Shown: one piece after another, positions 52,061-62,331 of the stretch
How the letters are laid out: each line of letters starts with the position of its first letter
How positions within the stretch are numbered: the first letter of the stretch is position 1
From: an uncultured Desulfobacter sp.
Lineage (GTDB): Bacteria; Desulfobacterota; Desulfobacteria; Desulfobacterales; Desulfobacteraceae
Length of the DNA stretch: 64,000 bases
Direction of reading: 5' to 3'
Assembly (NCBI RefSeq): GCF_963664415.1
Contig: NZ_OY761445.1
Coordinates: 2,878,501-2,942,500, forward strand
Notes under the pieces: generated by a model
Databases searched by the model: none
Told to the model about the DNA's origin: nothing
What the model saw: only the letters and a program-made list of their open reading frames with translations
Translations under genes and position numbers: made by a program

Positions 52061-53253
52061 TGTTTCTCAAATTCTTCTATACATTAAAGGATGTGGGCAT
52101 ACCGGTTTCCCCCACATCTTTTCTGACTCTGCAAAAGGCGCTTTACCAGGGGCTGATTAGCAGCTTGGACGATTTTTACACCTGTGCCCGGGCTGTGCTG
52201 GTGAAAAGCGAGCGGTACTTTGATCTTTATGACCAGGTATTTGCCTATCACTTTGACGGGGTACCCCTGCCCGAAGACGAGGGATTTGAAATCGATCAGA
52301 TGGCACAGGCCATGCTGGAGGAATGGCTGAAAAATCCTAAAACAATGGCCGATGCCTTAAATGTGGATGAAAACGCCTTAAACAAACTTAACCCCGATGA
52401 ACTCATAGACTATTTCAAGCAACGGCTCCAGGACCAGGACGGGCGCCATGACGGCGGAAGTAAATGGATCGGCACCGGCGGCATCTCCCCTGTGGGCCAT
52501 TCCGGGTATCATCCCGGCGGCATGCGTGTAGGAGGTGTTTCCCGGAACAAATCTGCGGTAAAAGTAGCCAATGAACGCAGATACAAGAATTATTCAACCC
52601 AGGGACCTCTTACCCAGGCAAAAATAGGCGAGGCGTTAAAACGGCTGCGCAACATGATTCCGACAGGCCCCAAAGATGTAATCAATGTGGACGAAACCAT
52701 CCGGGCAACCCTGCGCAACGGGGGGGAAATAGACTTGATATTTAACCGGGCCATGCAGGACAAGCTCAAGGTCATCCTTGCAATTGATAATGGCGGATGG
52801 TCCATGGACCCACATATCCAAGTCGTCCAAACCCTGTTCAACTATGCCCGGGCCCAGTTTAAAGAAGTGACAACCTACTTTTTCCACAACACCATCTATG
52901 ATTATGTATGGGAGGATCCGTCCCGGTATAAAAAGCCTAAAAAAACGTTGGATTTTGCCAGACTGGACCCGGAAACCAGGCTCATTATTGTGGGGGATGC
53001 CAGCATGGCCCCCTATGAACTTATGGCACATAACGGCGCCATCCATATTATGGATCGCAGCGGACGCCCCAGCATCGAACAACTCAACTTTTTGGCACAA
53101 ACGTTTAAGAATGCGGTCTGGCTTAATCCGGTATCACAAGTCATGTGGCATTATACCCACACCATCATGGCCATTTCACAAATTTTTCCTATGTATGAAC
53201 TGTCCCTGGATGGGTTGGAGAAGGCAGTCACAAGGTTAATGGAAAAGGTCTAA
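52060..53253 (+). CDS. VWA-domain (CoxE-like) partner of MoxR protein
   Basis: 397 residues. N-terminal helical part, a Gly-rich linker (about 140-170: GGSKWIGTGGISPVGHSGYHPGG), then a VWA fold. The MIDAS region reads ILAIDNGGWSMDPHI, so the usual DxSxS is altered. It may bind a client without normal metal co-ordination. Confidence 0.88.
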   Translation: MFLKFFYTLKDVGIPVSPTSFLTLQKALYQGLISSLDDFYTCARAVLVKSERYFDLYDQVFAYHFDGVPLPEDEGFEIDQMAQAMLEEWLKNPKTMADALNVDENALNKLNPDELIDYFKQRLQDQDGRHDGGSKWIGTGGISPVGHSGYHPGGMRVGGVSRNKSAVKVANERRYKNYSTQGPLTQAKIGEALKRLRNMIPTGPKDVINVDETIRATLRNGGEIDLIFNRAMQDKLKVILAIDNGGWSMDPHIQVVQTLFNYARAQFKEVTTYFFHNTIYDYVWEDPSRYKKPKKTLDFARLDPETRLIIVGDASMAPYELMAHNGAIHIMDRSGRPSIEQLNFLAQTFKNAVWLNPVSQVMWHYTHTIMAISQIFPMYELSLDGLEKAVTRLMEKV

Positions 53254-53346
53254 CTTGTTTGGGCGAGAAGTCACCCACCTGAGGCGTTGCGGGAAAAATT
53301 GGGGTTTGCCCATAACACCGGCCACAAAGCAGGTTTGACTGTGACT

Positions 53347-54153
53347 TTATTTTTCCGGCCAGGCCGGGTCTGCCGGTATATTGTAAAGATCCAGAGTATT
53401 TTTAAATATGGCCGCGGCCAGCTGATCCGGGTCTTCTTTGCGCACCGTTGCCAGACATTCCATCACGGAGCGGACAAACGCCGGTTCATTACGCCGGTGC
53501 TTGTTTTTCTGGGGTTTAGGGGTCAGATAGGGGGCATCCGTCTCTATGAGCAACCGATCTTTAGGGACCAAAGGAACAATACTGCGCAAATACTCACCCC
53601 GCTGGAGGATGGTAAGAATCCCTGTAATACCGATATAATACCCAAGATCAAGGTATTTAAACATCTCATCTTTTGTGCCGGAAAAACAGTGAACCACCCC
53701 TTTTCTGGACTTAGGCCCGTCTGATTTCAATATCTCATAAAACCGGCCTTTGGAATCCCGCTCATGAAAAATAAGCGGTAGGTCCAGCTTTCCGGCCATG
53801 GCAAGCTGGGCCGAAAAACAGGCTTCCTGGTCCTCCTGGGGTGAAAACATGCGGTTAAAGTCCAGTCCGGTTTCCCCCCAGGCCTTGATACAGTCATGGG
53901 TCAGAACCAGCTGTCGAAGCTCATTGAGCACCTGGGCGGAACACTGAACCGCATCATGGGGATGAATCCCGACAGAGGTATAAATATGATCAAACCGGGA
54001 TGCGATATCTATGGCCTTTTGGGAGGTTTCCCTGTCAACGCCGACCACCATTACGGCCAGCACCCCTTCCCGGCGCGATCTGTCCATAACCTTGCCCCGA
54101 TCATTATCGTAGCATTTATCGTCAATATGGCAATGGGAGTCAAAAAGAATCAT
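53347..54153 (-). CDS. tatD: TatD-family metal-dependent DNase
   Basis: 268 residues. Metal ligands in DSHCHIDDKCYDND, WGETGLDF, IFHERDSKG, HCFSGTKDE and IETDAPYLTP. Probable 3'-5' nuclease acting on DNA or in quality control. Confidence 0.95.
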   Translation of the reverse strand: MILFDSHCHIDDKCYDNDRGKVMDRSRREGVLAVMVVGVDRETSQKAIDIASRFDHIYTSVGIHPHDAVQCSAQVLNELRQLVLTHDCIKAWGETGLDFNRMFSPQEDQEACFSAQLAMAGKLDLPLIFHERDSKGRFYEILKSDGPKSRKGVVHCFSGTKDEMFKYLDLGYYIGITGILTILQRGEYLRSIVPLVPKDRLLIETDAPYLTPKPQKNKHRRNEPAFVRSVMECLATVRKEDPDQLAAAIFKNTLDLYNIPADPAWPEK

Positions 54154-54247
54154 TCATCTATTCCTATGTTTTTTCCCTTTTCTCTTCTGCACAATGCCTA
54201 AGCAAACTTCACTTTGTCTGCAAGACAACCAAGTCGTCAAAATTTTA

Positions 54248-54296
54248 AGCCTTCACTGATTTTGGAAGAAGCCGATTTACGGGTTCAGTGAAGGCT
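54248..54296. terminator. 12-bp perfect inverted repeat between tatD and ftsE
   Basis: AGCCTTCACTGA (54248-54259) and TCAGTGAAGGCT (54285-54296). It lies in the promoter region of two divergent genes, so a regulatory site or relic is as possible as a terminator. Confidence 0.45.
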
Positions 54297-54399
54297 ATGT
54301 GTAAGAAAAACTGTTTGCAGCACTCCTTGACACAGGCGGTTTATATCAGTAAATTTAATGTCAGTCAATTATCCCTAAAACCCACAAGGCAAATCATCT

Positions 54400-55098
54400 A
54401 TGAGGGCGAACGGCGGCAAAGCCAATATTATCAGGCTGTTTAATGTGACCAAACGCTATGGCGGCAAGCTGGCTCTAAACAACATCTCCCTTGATATCAA
54501 GCCCGGCGAGTTTATTTTCATTTCCGGGCCTTCCGGGGCCGGCAAATCCACGCTGCTCAAGGTTTTATACCTGGCCGAGCGGGTCTCCGAAGGACAAATT
54601 CTCATTGACGGCATGAACCTGGCGCGGGTTTCATCCACAAAACTGCCTTTTCTACGGCGTCGCTTCGGCATGGTATTCCAAGATTTTAAGTTGATTCCCA
54701 GCCGTACGGTCTTTGAAAATGTCGCCCTTGTACTCAAGGTTGCCGGAGAAAAACAGTCCTACATAAAAAAAAAGGTGATGCACGTACTCAGGGTCACGGG
54801 CATGGAGAAAAAGGCCAATCATCTGCCCCCGACCCTGTCGGGCGGAGAACAGCAACGGGTCGCCGTGGCAAGAGCCGTGGTCGGCGAACCATCTATTATC
54901 CTGGCAGATGAACCCACGGGCAGCCTGGACAATGAATCTGCCCAGCGTGTCCTTGATCTGCTTTTAGGATATCATCAAAATGGGGCCACCATCCTCATGG
55001 CCAGCCATAACCTGGACCAGATGTCCCTTTTTGGCAAAGGACGAAACATCGCCTTGGAAGACGGGACACTTAAAGGAATATCAACCATTTTATGCTGA
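54400..55098 (+). CDS. ftsE: Cell-division ATP-binding protein FtsE
   Basis: 232 residues. Walker A SGPSGAGKSTLLK, signature LSGGEQQRVAVARAV and Walker B IILADEPTGSLD. Works with FtsX in the inner membrane to activate murein hydrolases at the septum. Followed by ftsX and an EnvC-type gene in the same operon. Confidence 0.95.
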   Translation: MRANGGKANIIRLFNVTKRYGGKLALNNISLDIKPGEFIFISGPSGAGKSTLLKVLYLAERVSEGQILIDGMNLARVSSTKLPFLRRRFGMVFQDFKLIPSRTVFENVALVLKVAGEKQSYIKKKVMHVLRVTGMEKKANHLPPTLSGGEQQRVAVARAVVGEPSIILADEPTGSLDNESAQRVLDLLLGYHQNGATILMASHNLDQMSLFGKGRNIALEDGTLKGISTILC

Positions 55099-55126
55099 AG
55101 AAACTGAAAAAAAATTCGATTGCGAT

Positions 55127-56002
55127 ATGATGCGATTTTTAAGCAAAGCCTTGACCGATATCAGGTCCAACCGATTTCTAAACATAATCACCATCATGAC
55201 CATCGCCCTTTCCATCCTTCTGGTGTCGGTTTTCATGCTTTTTTTCGAAAATGCCAGCCGGGTTCTTTCTGCCTGGAATCAGGGCGGACGGGCCATCGTT
55301 TACTTGAGCGAATCTTTCACCCCTGCCATGCTGCCCAATGTAAAAGACCAGCTTATGTCCATAGGCGGCATTGAAGAAACAACGTTTATCCCCAAAACCC
55401 AGGCACTGGAACAGTTGAAAAAAGAGATGGGGGCCAGAACCCAATTTCTGTCAACTCTCCAGGAGAATCCACTCCCCGATGCCATTGAAATCACCATAGC
55501 CGACCATTCAAACTTTGAACAGATTCAAAAAACAGCCGACCGGATTGAGACTTTGGACATTGTAGACACAGTAGAGTATGGACAGGGATGGCTGGGCCGC
55601 TTTTTCAAACTGTTCAATCTCTTTAAAATGACCGGCTATGCCATGAGCGGTCTGTTTTTGATGATCGCCCTGTTCATCACGGCCAACACCGTACGCATAA
55701 CCTTTTATGCAAGGCAGGCTGAAGTGGAAATCATGCGCCTGGTGGGCGCAACTGACGGGTTTATCAAAACCCCTTTTTATGTTGAAGGACTCCTCCAGGG
55801 ATTTTTCGGCGGGGTTTTGGGTATAATCATTCTTTTATCAGGTTATTTGACACTATCTTCCGGCATTTCCCAGAATATGAGCGCCTATGTGTATCTGGAC
55901 ATTCATTTTCTTTCCTGGCCGGCCATGGCAATCATTTTATTTTCCAGTACCTTTCTAGGTTGGTTCGGATGTTTCATTTCATTGAAGCAGATTTTAAAAT
56001 AA
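55127..56002 (+). CDS. ftsX: Cell-division protein FtsX
   Basis: About 291 residues from MMRFLSKALTDIRSN; a longer frame from 54980 only overlaps ftsE. Four membrane segments: ITIMTIALSILLVSVFMLFF, then three near the C-terminus (GLFLMIALFITANTV; FFGGVLGIIILLSGYLTL; MAIILFSSTFLGWFGC). The periplasmic loop between TM1 and TM2 should contact EnvC. Confidence 0.94.
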   Translation: MMRFLSKALTDIRSNRFLNIITIMTIALSILLVSVFMLFFENASRVLSAWNQGGRAIVYLSESFTPAMLPNVKDQLMSIGGIEETTFIPKTQALEQLKKEMGARTQFLSTLQENPLPDAIEITIADHSNFEQIQKTADRIETLDIVDTVEYGQGWLGRFFKLFNLFKMTGYAMSGLFLMIALFITANTVRITFYARQAEVEIMRLVGATDGFIKTPFYVEGLLQGFFGGVLGIIILLSGYLTLSSGISQNMSAYVYLDIHFLSWPAMAIILFSSTFLGWFGCFISLKQILK

Positions 56003-57399
56003 GGGCCGGCATTATTGCTTGTATTACGGCGGCGGCCGTTATTCTGGGCCTGACAGATCCATGTTACACACAGGTTTTGTATAAGGGCAAAATCAATGCA
56101 GCCAAACTCAATGTCCGCGCAGCTCCCGATAACCTGTCTAAGGTGGTGGTGGTTCTAAATAAAGGTGAACGGGTGAATGTTCTGGAGATGAAAGGTGGTG
56201 TCGGTGGATGGTTGAAGGTTGAATACCAGGGCATGCAAGGATATATCAGAAACCGCAGCCGCTATATTCTTTTAAAACCTTTAGCGCCGCATCCAACACA
56301 AAAAGCCCACCCCCCAAAAATATCCAGGACAAATCAATCCAAACAAGCAGTCATTGCAAAACAGATTCAAGAAGAGAACCGGAAAGTTCAAAAATTTTCC
56401 CAGCAGGAGATGCAGATTCTTGACGGACTTGACCAAATTGACATGGCCCTGAACCAGGCCCGGCTGGCAGCCCGGGATTTAAGGCGAGAGGCCATTGTCC
56501 TCTCCCAGGAAATTGAAAAAACCCAGACGCGCATTGCAGACCTGAACAAATCAATGAAAGCCACACGGGACTATGCCGGAAAACGATTGAATGCCCTTTT
56601 CCGCATGCACATGATAGGCCGTCTTGAAATGGCCGGTCCCCCATCATCTTTATTCGATTTTGTCATCACCCAGAACGCACTCAAAAAAGTCGTAGAATCA
56701 GATTTTTCCCTGCTCGAAAAACAAACCCGGAACTTAAAGGAACTTAAAGGCCTTGAACAGGATCTGAACAGTCAGCACAAGCTGAAAGCAGGTCTTGAGG
56801 AACAATTGGCATATGAAATTAAAATTCGCAAAAACGAAGCTCTAAAAAAGGAAAGAATTCTTAAAGAGATCCAACGCCGCAAGCGCTTATCCCTGGCGGC
56901 GAAACACTCCCTTGAAGTGTCATCCCGGGCCCTTAACCAGACCATATCCGCTATCACGCCCCCGGCCGCCCCCGCACGTGTAACATCCTCCTTTGCAAAT
57001 CAGAAGGGCCGGCTTCAGTCCCCGGTAACGGGTAAAATCATTTCAAAGTTCGGCACCAAACGCAAAGGCGATTACAACGCCTTCACATTTCAAAGCGGAA
57101 TTGATATAAAGGCGGATCGGGGTACACCCGTAAAAACCGTTTTCAGCGGCGAGGTCATTTTTGCCCAATGGCTTAAGGGTTACGGCAACCTGATGATCAT
57201 CAACCATGGGAACAGTTATTATACCCTTTACGCCCACGTCGAAGAGCTGTACAAGAAAAAAGGCGAGCGGGTGGACACTGGGGAAATCATCGGCACGGCA
57301 GGAGATACCGGCTCCATCAAAGGATCGTGCCTTCATTTTGAGGTCCGTCACCACGGCAAACCCGTCGATCCCCTCAAATGGCTGAAAAAAGGAGCATGA
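55969..57399 (+). CDS. envC: EnvC-like murein hydrolase activator (SH3 + coiled coil + M23)
   Basis: About 476 residues, start near 55960-55969 overlapping ftsX. Signal/membrane segment IACITAAAVILGLTDP, an N-terminal SH3-like repeat (LNVRAAPDNLSKVVVVLNKGERV), long coiled coils (about 120-330) and a C-terminal LytM/M23 domain (GKIISKFGTK...GSCLHFEVRHHGKPVDPLKWL). The FtsEX-coupled activator. The SH3 front is an addition compared with E. coli EnvC. Confidence 0.92.
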   Translation: MFHFIEADFKIRAGIIACITAAAVILGLTDPCYTQVLYKGKINAAKLNVRAAPDNLSKVVVVLNKGERVNVLEMKGGVGGWLKVEYQGMQGYIRNRSRYILLKPLAPHPTQKAHPPKISRTNQSKQAVIAKQIQEENRKVQKFSQQEMQILDGLDQIDMALNQARLAARDLRREAIVLSQEIEKTQTRIADLNKSMKATRDYAGKRLNALFRMHMIGRLEMAGPPSSLFDFVITQNALKKVVESDFSLLEKQTRNLKELKGLEQDLNSQHKLKAGLEEQLAYEIKIRKNEALKKERILKEIQRRKRLSLAAKHSLEVSSRALNQTISAITPPAAPARVTSSFANQKGRLQSPVTGKIISKFGTKRKGDYNAFTFQSGIDIKADRGTPVKTVFSGEVIFAQWLKGYGNLMIINHGNSYYTLYAHVEELYKKKGERVDTGEIIGTAGDTGSIKGSCLHFEVRHHGKPVDPLKWLKKGA

Positions 57400-57402
57400 C
57401 AA

Positions 57403-58713
57403 ATGAGAAAAACGAATTGGGCCGTATTGATTCGGTTCTGGCTGACTGTGGCTATGATCCTGACGCTGATCGCAGGTTCAGCGTACGCAGCTGAAGAAAA
57501 AACATATCAATCCTTAAAACTGTTCGCCGACGTCCTGGAAGAGCTTGAAACTAACTATGTGGACCAAGTCAAGCCCGAAGAGCTGGTACACAACGCCATA
57601 AAGGGGATGGTGGGCAATCTTGATCCACATTCCAGCTTCATGCCCCCGGATGCCTTTGGAGATCTTAAGGACGATACCAAAGGGGAGTTTTCCGGTATCG
57701 GGATTGTTATTACCGTGAAGGACGGCATTCTTACGGTCGTCTCACCCATTGAAGGCACCCCTGCCTACGCGGCCGGTATCACAGCCGGTGACATTATCGT
57801 CAAAATTGATGATGTTTCCACCAAGGATATGGCCATGTGGGAAGCCGTGAACAAAATGAGAGGACCGCGGTACGAAGAGGTTAAAATCACCATTATCCGG
57901 GAAAAGGCTCCCGCTCCGCTGACATTTACGCTCAAGCGGGACATAATCCCAATGACCAGTGTACGCTCGGCCATGCTCACTCCGGGGTTCGGCTATTTAA
58001 GAATTACCAATTTCAGAATGAACACCCTAGATGATGTGACAGAACAGCTGTCAGCCTTGGAAAAACAGGGAGACGGCCTGAAAGGACTGATCATTGACCT
58101 TCGGGATAATCCGGGGGGATTGCTCGATCAGGCCATTCGAATTTCCGACCTGTTTATCGACAAGGGAACCATTGTCTCCATCAAGGGGCGCATCAAAAAG
58201 AACAACCAGGAGTTCAAGGCCCATCCGAATTTTCCGGAACGCAACTACCCCATTGTCACGTTGATCAACGGCGGTTCAGCGTCAGCTTCCGAGATCGTTG
58301 CAGGAGCCCTTAAAGATAATGCCAGATCCCTGATTATCGGCACAACATCCTTTGGCAAAGGGTCTGTGCAAACCGTGCGTCCGCTCAAAGATGGATTCGG
58401 CCTTAAATACACCATTGCCCGGTACTATACCCCCAGCGGACATTCCATCCAGGCCAAGGGCATCCTGCCGGACATCCGCGTGGAATCCGGAACAGTGGCG
58501 CCCCCCCAAAAAGAAGAATCCCCCTTTGACCAGATGCTCAAAGAAAAGGATTTGAAAAACAGCCTCAAACCCGAAGAGGGAGAGACAAAAACCAAGAAAA
58601 AATCCCAAAAAGATGCTGAAATCGAAAAACTCAATAAAGATGTCCAGGTAAAACGCGCCCTTGATATTCTCATCAGCTATGGTGTGTTCAGTAAATTAAA
58701 TGGCACAAACTAA
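57403..58713 (+). CDS. ctpA: C-terminal processing peptidase, S41 family
   Basis: 436 residues. Signal peptide (LTVAMILTLIAGSAYAAEE), PDZ domain (GIGIVITVKDGILTVVSPIEGTPAYAAGI), catalytic Ser in NGGSASASEIVAG and Lys in TSFGKGSVQT. Starts three bases after envC. Periplasmic protease that trims proteins, including murein hydrolase partners. Confidence 0.95.
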   Translation: MRKTNWAVLIRFWLTVAMILTLIAGSAYAAEEKTYQSLKLFADVLEELETNYVDQVKPEELVHNAIKGMVGNLDPHSSFMPPDAFGDLKDDTKGEFSGIGIVITVKDGILTVVSPIEGTPAYAAGITAGDIIVKIDDVSTKDMAMWEAVNKMRGPRYEEVKITIIREKAPAPLTFTLKRDIIPMTSVRSAMLTPGFGYLRITNFRMNTLDDVTEQLSALEKQGDGLKGLIIDLRDNPGGLLDQAIRISDLFIDKGTIVSIKGRIKKNNQEFKAHPNFPERNYPIVTLINGGSASASEIVAGALKDNARSLIIGTTSFGKGSVQTVRPLKDGFGLKYTIARYYTPSGHSIQAKGILPDIRVESGTVAPPQKEESPFDQMLKEKDLKNSLKPEEGETKTKKKSQKDAEIEKLNKDVQVKRALDILISYGVFSKLNGTN

Positions 58714-59890
58714 ATCCACGGGCGGCACAAAGAAAACCTCAAAAACCGCCCCCCAAAAAAGTACAAAAATAAAAAACAAGACTGGGTCAGCCAAAAAGAC
58801 CGGAACAAAAAAAATTGCTAAGAAAAAAAGCCCCGGGGTCTTGGATGAAGTGAAAAAAACGGTACTTGGCATTGCTATCCTTGTATCGGTCTGCCTGACT
58901 GTGGCGATGCTGGCTGATATTTTTTTACAAGCCGGTCGCCCGGTCCCCCCGGAACCTCAGTCCGCCCCCAAAACGCCGCCTGTGGCACAGCCAAAAGCCC
59001 CGGGACCGGAGCCCCCGGAGACAAAACACCCGGTAACCGCCGAACCTAAAATCATATCCAAAGCCAAAGGCCTCAAGGAAAAAGACCATGCACCCGGCAA
59101 AAGCAGTATAAACAAAACGCCGGTATCCAAAGAGGGCTCGGCAATTGTTTATGAAGTATATGATGATGTAAACCCGACGCCCCCTAAAAAAGTCGTGCCG
59201 CCTAAAAAGGTTAATTTTGTACCTCAGATTGCCATCATCATTGATGATATCGGCTACAACAAAAAATTGGCCATGGGCCTCTTCAACGTAAATAAGAATA
59301 TCACCTTTGCCATCCTGCCCTTCTCTCCTTTCGGAACACAGCTTGCCCGCAGTCTGTCGGAAAAAGGGGCAGAATTGATGCTGCATCTTCCCATGGAGCC
59401 GACCCAGTACCCCAAGGTCAACCCCGGGCCGGGCGCGTTGTTATCTTCCATGTCCCCGGATGAACTTTTAACCCAGCTTCGAAAGGATATCCATGCGGTT
59501 CCCGGTACAGTGGGTGTAAACAACCATATGGGATCCAGACTTACGGCGGATTCAGATAAAATGAATCAGATTTTCACGGTGCTCAAACAAAACAATCTGT
59601 TTTTTATTGATTCCAGAACATCTGTTGAATCCAAGGGCGAGCAATCCGCCCGTATGTTTCATCTGAAATTTTCCCACAGGGATGTGTTTCTGGATAATTT
59701 CCAGAATGTCGAGTACATTTCAGGTCAAATCAAAAAACTGATCAAACAGGCCAATGACCATGGCAGCGCCATCGGTATCGGTCACCCCCATCAGGCCACC
59801 CTGGATGCCCTGAAACGCGAGCTTCCAAAACTTAAGGGAAAAGTACGTCTGGTAACGGCCAGCAGGCTGGTGGAGGTGCCGAAAAGCTAA
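58700..59890 (+). CDS. Divergent polysaccharide deacetylase (YibQ-like)
   Basis: 396 residues. A Lys-rich cytoplasmic N-terminus, one membrane helix (VLGIAILVSVCLTVAMLADIF), a Pro-rich linker (about 80-160) and a YibQ/DUF610 domain (IIIDDIGYNKKLAMGLF...HLPMEPTQYPKVNPGPGALL...GVNNHMGSRLT). Overlaps ctpA by 14 bases. Cell-envelope role probable. Confidence 0.92.
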   Translation: MAQTKSTGGTKKTSKTAPQKSTKIKNKTGSAKKTGTKKIAKKKSPGVLDEVKKTVLGIAILVSVCLTVAMLADIFLQAGRPVPPEPQSAPKTPPVAQPKAPGPEPPETKHPVTAEPKIISKAKGLKEKDHAPGKSSINKTPVSKEGSAIVYEVYDDVNPTPPKKVVPPKKVNFVPQIAIIIDDIGYNKKLAMGLFNVNKNITFAILPFSPFGTQLARSLSEKGAELMLHLPMEPTQYPKVNPGPGALLSSMSPDELLTQLRKDIHAVPGTVGVNNHMGSRLTADSDKMNQIFTVLKQNNLFFIDSRTSVESKGEQSARMFHLKFSHRDVFLDNFQNVEYISGQIKKLIKQANDHGSAIGIGHPHQATLDALKRELPKLKGKVRLVTASRLVEVPKS

Positions 59891-60423
59891 AGGGCCTGAT
59901 ATAATTCCAGGGCCTGGTCCACAGGTATCCGGTCAGGCAGTCCGTCCTCAAAGTAACTGATAAAATGACTGTTTACAGCGTTTAAAAGGGTGTTCATCCG
60001 GTCAAGGTCAAGCATATCAGAATGATCCAGTGTTTTTACGCCCTTAAAATTTTTAGGGCAGAAATCCACCACAGCCCTGCCCTCTTTTTCCATGTACAGG
60101 GGATATCCATGGGTCCTGCAGATAATGGGACGGGCCTCGTAAACCAGACAAACATGATCCACAAGCAGAGGACATGCACGATCGTTCTGCTGTGCTTGTT
60201 CAAGTACCTTTCCCCGGCATCCGGCATCCAGGCGACTGAAGGCTCTTGACAAGGAAAAAGCCTCAACCGGAAACAAAGACAGATGCCTGCAGCATTCATC
60301 ACACCCTTTTTTGCAGGCAAGCAGGTCTTTATGGACCCGGGATAGCCTTTGGATATGTTCATCCACCCGTTTGATCAGATCCGTGTAATTTTTCAGTAGA
60401 CTGTCAAGCACATGCTCGGTCAT
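59887..60423 (-). CDS. YkgJ-family cysteine-cluster protein
   Basis: 178 residues. CKKGCDECCRHLSLFPVEAFSLSRAF is the conserved cluster-forming N-terminus, with further cysteines in RACPLLVDHVCLVYEARPIICRTHGYP. Binds zinc or an Fe-S cluster. Converges on and overlaps the deacetylase stop by four bases. Confidence 0.9.
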   Translation of the reverse strand: MTEHVLDSLLKNYTDLIKRVDEHIQRLSRVHKDLLACKKGCDECCRHLSLFPVEAFSLSRAFSRLDAGCRGKVLEQAQQNDRACPLLVDHVCLVYEARPIICRTHGYPLYMEKEGRAVVDFCPKNFKGVKTLDHSDMLDLDRMNTLLNAVNSHFISYFEDGLPDRIPVDQALELYQAL

Positions 60424-60556
60424 TATATTTTCCCCCTCATTTATTCAGCGCCTTTTATATATTACCTGCCATGAAATGCAAACACCGGATAATGAATCAG
60501 AGAATTTATCTGGCCCAGATTATTTTATTGCTTTTTTGGCAATAGTAAGGCTAATC

Positions 60557-62237
60557 GTAACTACTCACCCCCATAAAAAAATGTCAAAAAACTAAAAAAA
60601 AGCTTGACAGGTTTTTGGGAGGTATTTTTTTGAAAAATCAAATTACATCAAAATATCCTCGTGCTACATAATAATGTGGCATGCATTTGACAATCACAAA
60701 AATTTAATGAAATTTTATCCGATTCGTTGAGAAAATGGATTGTAGGGCAACTCAGGAGGTCAAAAAAAGCTGTGTTATAATACAAGTATGGCAACGATGA
60801 ACAAAACCAGTGTTCGAGAAGAAGTCGATCGTGTGAAGCAAGAGTTTGAGCAACTGAGCTTGGCAGGCAAGGTAACTCCTGAGGTAAAGGTGTTAATGAA
60901 TAGCATGCTTCTCGTTGTGGAATTGATCCTGTCTGTTTTTCTCGAAAAGCAAACTCGCAAAAACAGCAAAAATTCAAGTTTGCCTTCTTCTCAAACGGAC
61001 AGAGATGAAACTGCCAAACCGACTTCTACCGGCAAGGGAAAGGGCAAAAAAGTCAGTGGTGAAATCAGTAACACCCGTGTTAACGAAACTGTCACCATTG
61101 CCAAAGCTGAAACCTGTGATGTCTGCGGCACACCTTTGGATCAAACTCCTTGCCAGGGGCTCGAACGGCGGACAAAGATAGACATCGTTTTTGAAAAAGT
61201 TGTAGAGCACATTGATGCCGAGATAAAGGAATGTCCCAACTGCAAGGCGACGGCAAAAGGGCATTTTCCCGAAGACATGCCCGGAAGTTTACAGTACGGC
61301 AATGGACTCAAAGCTTTTGCCATTCATTTGATAATCAGTCAAATGGTTGCTCTCAATCGGGTTCAGAAACAGATATCTGCCATGATCGGCACTGTTATCT
61401 CCGAGGCAACTTTGCTCAAGTTTGTATGGAGGCTTTATCAATCTCTTGAGGAATGGGAGACAAAATCCATTGAAAGTATCCTTCATGCCCCTTCCATTCA
61501 TGTGGATGAGACATCATTCCGGGTGGAAGGTAAAAATCATTGGATTCATGTATATTCTTCAGGAGGAATCACGCTAAAATTACTTCATCGAAAGCGGGGC
61601 AAGGAGGCGATTGTTGATTTGAATATCATTCCCCGCTATGGTGGGGTGATCATCCATGATTGCTGGGCATCATATTTATCATATGATCATTGTGGACATG
61701 GACTTTGTGGTTCGCACTTATTACGGGAACTGACCTTTATTGTTGATTCCAATCAATACAAGTGGGCCATTAATATGAAAAAGTTATTGCAGGAGACTTG
61801 TCATATTGTGTCCAAGCGAGAGGATAAATGCCTTACCGATAAAGAATATGCAAATTTGCAGAAACGCTACCGCAACATTCTTACACGTGGGGATAAAGAA
61901 TTACCGGAGATTCCGCCAAAGCCAAAAGGTAAGCGTGGAAAGATAGCCAAATCAGATGCTCATAATCTTTGGGAAAGGCTGAAAAAATATGAAACAGCGG
62001 TATTGTTGTTTGCCAGAGAATCGTATGTCCCCTTTACCAACAATCGGGCGGAGCGTGATCTCCGCATGGCAAAGGTGAAACAGAAAATATCAGGATGTTT
62101 TAGGCGCCGGCATTATGCTCATGCCTATTGTCGAATTTCAAGCTATCTGCAAACAATGGCAAGCCAGGGTATCAACCCGCTTGTGGCTATTCAGATGGCT
62201 TTGACAGGTAAACTTACAGATATGGGTGAGTAGTTAC
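60557..62237 (+). mobile_element. IS66-family insertion sequence (ISBst12-like), complete
   Basis: 1,681 bp with inverted ends GTAACTACTCACCC and 8-bp duplication GGCTAATC (60549-60556, 62238-62245). Only a tnpC-type gene is present, as in the short ISBst12 group. The left 230 bases before the gene are non-coding. Confidence 0.94.
60788..62233 (+). CDS. IS66-family transposase (TnpC type)
   Basis: 481 residues. Coiled N-terminal part, zinc-finger CDVCGTPLDQTPCQGLERR and CPNCKATAKGHFP, DDE core with SIHVDETSFRVEGKNHWIHVY, HDCWASY and PFTNNRAERDLRMAKVKQKISGCFR. Intact version of the broken gene at 20781-23278. Confidence 0.95.
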   Translation: MATMNKTSVREEVDRVKQEFEQLSLAGKVTPEVKVLMNSMLLVVELILSVFLEKQTRKNSKNSSLPSSQTDRDETAKPTSTGKGKGKKVSGEISNTRVNETVTIAKAETCDVCGTPLDQTPCQGLERRTKIDIVFEKVVEHIDAEIKECPNCKATAKGHFPEDMPGSLQYGNGLKAFAIHLIISQMVALNRVQKQISAMIGTVISEATLLKFVWRLYQSLEEWETKSIESILHAPSIHVDETSFRVEGKNHWIHVYSSGGITLKLLHRKRGKEAIVDLNIIPRYGGVIIHDCWASYLSYDHCGHGLCGSHLLRELTFIVDSNQYKWAINMKKLLQETCHIVSKREDKCLTDKEYANLQKRYRNILTRGDKELPEIPPKPKGKRGKIAKSDAHNLWERLKKYETAVLLFARESYVPFTNNRAERDLRMAKVKQKISGCFRRRHYAHAYCRISSYLQTMASQGINPLVAIQMALTGKLTDMGE

Positions 62238-62331
62238 GGCTAATCTTAAATTCTGAAGTGGCTTTTTACTATTTGATCATGGGCCTCAGTAACCAGACGC
62301 TGGTTTCAATCAGCTTCAAACGGATCAGAAT

